This document shows positions 60,636 to 64,000 of a stretch of 64,000 nt of DNA, piece by piece. The DNA is from Larus michahellis. Taxonomy: Eukaryota; Chordata; Aves; Charadriiformes; Laridae. The stretch lies in the NCBI RefSeq assembly GCF_964199755.1, contig NC_133906.1, forward strand, positions 14,729,378 to 14,793,377, given 5' to 3'. The position numbers and the translations under genes are program-made. Under the pieces are notes generated by a model. The model was not told where the DNA came from. It saw nothing but the letters and a program-made list of their open reading frames with translations, and made no database searches. The number at the start of each line of letters is the position of its first letter. The stretch's first letter is position 1.

Positions 60636-63600
60636 CTGTGTGTGTCTGGGTGTACATGACACGATGGTTATTGGTAGAGCACAGTCAAGAGCTGAGAAAT
60701 ATCAACAGTTTTGAGGAAACATCTACAGCTTGCCATTAATTTCACACCCGCAGTTCTTTGATGGCCCTTTGGCCATGAGTGATTCAGCAAGACTGAATTT
60801 AGTCTTCGTTTCATACGGGTTGGCCTTTGAGCCCCCTCGCTAGTTCACCGTAGAGAAGGTGAAGGAAGGACCTGTGCATCTGTGAGCATCGTGTGTGCTC
60901 ACGGGGAGGCTGTGCCGGACAGGATGGGTTTGGGTGAACAGCCATCGCGCACATGCTGCCATTCAGTTACTAAAATCTCCTGCACCATATGCGAGTCACA
61001 AATTTCCCAAGAAATCCTCAAGGATTGTCTTCTCCCATCTGTTGCATTGATTTGAAGAGACTTGAAGGGACTTGATGGCAGACATCCCCAGCACTGTCCT
61101 CTTGGAGAGAGCACTGCCGCCGTGGGGGCTTCTCTCCATCCCACACCTGCGAGGCTTTGGGCTGTCTGCAGCCATCATGTAACGCCTCTCCTTTCCTTTG
61201 CTGCTCATGTCCTCAGGTTCCCAGGCCTCTGCCGCTCCAGCTCACCCCTCTTGGTGCCAGGAGATGGCTTACATCAGCATCTTTCCCAGCCTGATGTATA
61301 TATGCTCTTACCTCATCATTTACCAATGGTGGGTGGAGGGCACAGAAATCGGAGAGTAGGTACAAGTTGGTTCCTGAGCTATTTGCAGAGCCACTGCGTC
61401 GGGGAAAACTTCTCAGCCTGACCAAATCCCAGCTTGATGCCAAGCTGGGACACATGAGTCCCCCCCACAGGCTCCTTCATGTGCCTCTCTTTAAAAAATC
61501 TCTCTTTAAAAAATAGGCTATAACATGATACTTGCTCATTAATCTCTGTGTCTGGAGGAGGAAACAAAGGTTTGGTAGGACGACGGGTGACTCAAAGGGT
61601 TGGTAACAGGATATGGAGCTGGTCATCTCCTAGTTTCCAGTTTTAATCCAACTGAATCAGTAAAGACCGATGGCCTGTTTTGTCTGCTGGCTTGTATGTC
61701 AGTCTGTCTGGGAGGGCACAGCCCCCTCCTCCAGACCCCGGGCAGGGCCAGCGTCTCATGGCGTGAATGATGAGGTGTCCTGGGAACCTGCAACGTCTGT
61801 ACCAGGCCCTCTGCGAGTGTCAGCCCAGGTCTCGGTTCTCCCCGTGGGGCTGCAGGTTCAGCACATGCTGCTGGCTCACAAACCCACCTACTTCATTTCT
61901 TAAAAGAAGTGATTGCAACATCACGTGCCTCCCAGGCTTGATTACAGCAGGATCTTTTTCTTGGTACCCTCCCAATGACCTTGGACAAAGAGCTCTCACC
62001 TTCACCTTCTTACGGAGCCAACTTGTCACTGCTCTGTCCTGTGGCCCTTTCTCTGATTTTTGCCTTTGGGTCTTTGATTTATGACCATTCCCAAAGTTAT
62101 GCAGGACTATTCCACCACAGCTGCCTCTGTGAGGTGGCTTCACGGAGCCAGTGGGACATTTGGTCAATCCTGAGCATGAGGAGGGTTAGCAGAAGTAGCG
62201 GTACCCATCCTGAGCATCCCCCTGGCTGGAGGCGCTGGGCGAGAGGTCACCAAAGTGGCTTTAAACCACAGCTCCTCTCCCGTCCGCTGCTTCTGTGCTA
62301 AACACAGCTCAGCTGCAACGAGAAGAATCTGGTTCATTGTGTTTCACGGGGTCCCAAAATTAGTATTTTGTTAAAGAACACAATAAACTCAACAATGCTG
62401 TGGTAAGTTTTCGAAACCAAAGTAAAGCTGGATACTAGAATCTAGAGCACTTTTCCCCTCCGGTTATAACAACTTTACATTTGATTAAATGATAGGCAAA
62501 AAAAGTCTCAACAGTATCTCCTTTGTTCCATTGAGAATCTGGAACTATAATATCTGCCTTGAAGAGCTATGCAGTAATCATGGACTGACCAAAAAAAAAG
62601 CCTTTTTTTTTTTGTTTTTTTGGGTTTTTTTTAAGTGATTCAACTTGTACGCGGTATGTTGAATTTGTTTTCTGCTGTGGTTTGCTCTGAGGAATAGCAC
62701 ACGCGAGCGTAAACAGAGGTTCTCCTCTGATGGGACTCAGACAAAAGCAAAATGTGAAAGCCCAGGATTGTAAAGTATGTTTGACTCAGCACGAGGGGGA
62801 TGCAATTATAAACACGCTTGTTGAAGAAGTGCTGGGGAGATTCTCTTCCCAGCAAAATGCTCAGAAAGGGTCAGAAATGTGGGATTTTTATTCCAACGCT
62901 GAGGAGATGGCAGTGCAGAGATTGCTTTTGTCTTTAGGAAATAAAGCATCGTAAGATCTACCACATGAAAATGGGTTTTTCTTAGCACAGAGAGGCTGAT
63001 GAGTTGGTTCTTGTTACGTGCCGCTGCCCTGGAATTAGTGGTGCAGGAGTGGAGATAGCGAGGAGGAGTCATCGTCTTCTACAAACCTGGCTTTGTATGA
63101 CTTTGCCCTAAAAGAAGAAAAGACGACTCTACCGGGGGAGACCGTGCACAACCCCTGACGCCAGCATAGCCCGGCTCGGAAGTTGGCCTTTGAGCTTTGG
63201 CTTCCTGCCATGGCGTGTGCCCGCTGTGGCATTGCCAGCTTTGACATCCCACCGTCCAAAGGGACATAAGGATTCACAAACCGAAGTGACGTTTTGCGGG
63301 ATCACATCATGCCATGCTGCGTGTTCCTTTGGGACAGCCAGTGCTGTCACATAGGGCAAATTAAAATATGCAGATGAGCCCTAAATCCGAAACAGAAGCA
63401 ACAATATAAAATAAGAAATAAAATTTAAAAAAAAAACCAAAAACAACCCACCCAAACCTTTTTGTTTAACTTTCTCTGATACAAAGCAATTTCTCCCGGA
63501 CTGTACACCATATGAAACACATTATAAATGCTCTTGTAAAATCCACATCATTATACCACATGAAAGGCTGGGTCCTAAAAATAGCCATTCAGAGAGGATG

Positions 63601-63767
63601 CAGGCTAGTAGCAATTTCGGTGATCGTGAAATAGTTGTGTTGACATCTCTATGCATGCACACCCACAGAAAGCTTTGACTTTTGAATATTCTTAGCAACA
63701 TTTGTTGCTTTATGGAATTTTCCACGTTCTGGTCCTATGAATAGTCTCTTAACCCGGGGTCTTCCTT

Positions 63768-63823
63768 TCTCATCTTATCCCTGGGGGGATAAGATGAGAT
63801 GATTGGGGTTTTCAAACCCCAAT
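63768..63823. repeat. Two adjacent perfect hairpins
   Basis: TCTCATCTTATCCC (63768-63781) and GGGATAAGATGAGA (63786-63799) form a perfect 14-bp stem with a 4-base loop. Two bases later, ATTGGGGTTT (63802-63811) and AAACCCCAAT (63814-63823) form a perfect 10-bp stem with a 2-base loop. They lie in TCF7 intron 3. No terminator or known RNA family is implied. Confidence 0.9.
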
Positions 63824-64000
63824 TTTATTGAGAAAATGGCTAATTTTTTTATTTTACATGAAACTTTCTCCTTGCTATCAGTTTGACACTGGTTGTCGGT
63901 GTCAGTTGTATTTCCCTTTTTTCCTATCAACAGAAATATTTTCTTTTCCTTTCAGTAGACACACACATCCCTGATATTTGTGGGGTTAACTGTTGAAATA

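Larger units (their letters stand above)
54752..64000 (+). other. TCF7: TCF7 intron 3 (5' part; runs off the window)
   Basis: No further TCF7 exon is recognisable in these 9.2 kb: I looked for the conserved NKVPVVQ and HPLTPLI segments and saw neither. The stretch is mostly unique sequence with pyrimidine tracts, a T-run region near 62608-62632, a fossil fold-back element at 60515-60635 and paired perfect hairpins at 63768-63823. A long open frame at 58657-59466 (269 codons) has no recognisable domain and is taken as chance. Intronic enhancers may be present but cannot be read directly. Confidence 0.75.

Noticed and set aside
54752-64000. Search for TCF7 exon 4 (NKVPVVQ / HPLTPLI)
   Set aside because: No matching peptide with splice sites seen, so the exon is taken to lie beyond the window.

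Overview
This is vertebrate nuclear DNA, most likely from a bird. The main clue is at least eight copies or remnants of CR1-type LINE retrotransposons. Several carry the characteristic 3' end (a 'GGGTTGGAAGGGACCTTTAAA'-like block followed by short ATTCTATG-type tail units) in either orientation. No bacterial, phage, plasmid or CRISPR features are visible. The species cannot be determined from the sequence alone.

The only protein-coding gene I can support is the 5' end of TCF7 (T-cell factor 1, a Wnt/beta-catenin HMG-box transcription factor) on the + strand. Three coding exons are visible: 53881-54081, 54174-54240 and 54645-54751. They join in frame to give 125 residues, comprising the beta-catenin-binding domain and the start of the linker. 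The exons that should carry the rest of the protein, including the HMG box, lie beyond position 64000. The last 9.2 kb is therefore intron 3, with no further exon found.

The first ~53 kb shows no convincing gene and looks like a gene desert upstream of TCF7. It holds CR1 copies (about 5.7, 10.3-13.7, 21.1, 23.9-24.7, 26.7-27.1 and 52.4 kb), fossil MIR/CORE-type SINEs (9.65, 35.2 and 39.8 kb), small fossil fold-back DNA elements and many homopolymer runs. One clear orphan CpG island lies at 28.2-28.7 kb, about 25 kb upstream of the gene. It contains a near-consensus CTCF site and two RBPJ (CSL) core motifs, which makes it the best candidate distal regulatory element here.

Immediately upstream of the promoter (51.6-53.0 kb) is a large TG-rich minisatellite tract with a ~34-bp period, split by a truncated CR1 end. 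The GC-rich promoter island at 53.0-54.2 kb contains a CCAAT box, a consensus TCF/LEF site that suggests autoregulation, a G-quadruplex-prone stretch and a long purine-rich 5' leader. In intron 3, two adjacent perfect hairpins (63768-63823) are the most unusual small structure in the window. I found no evidence of a new biological system; the items worth following up are regulatory or structural.
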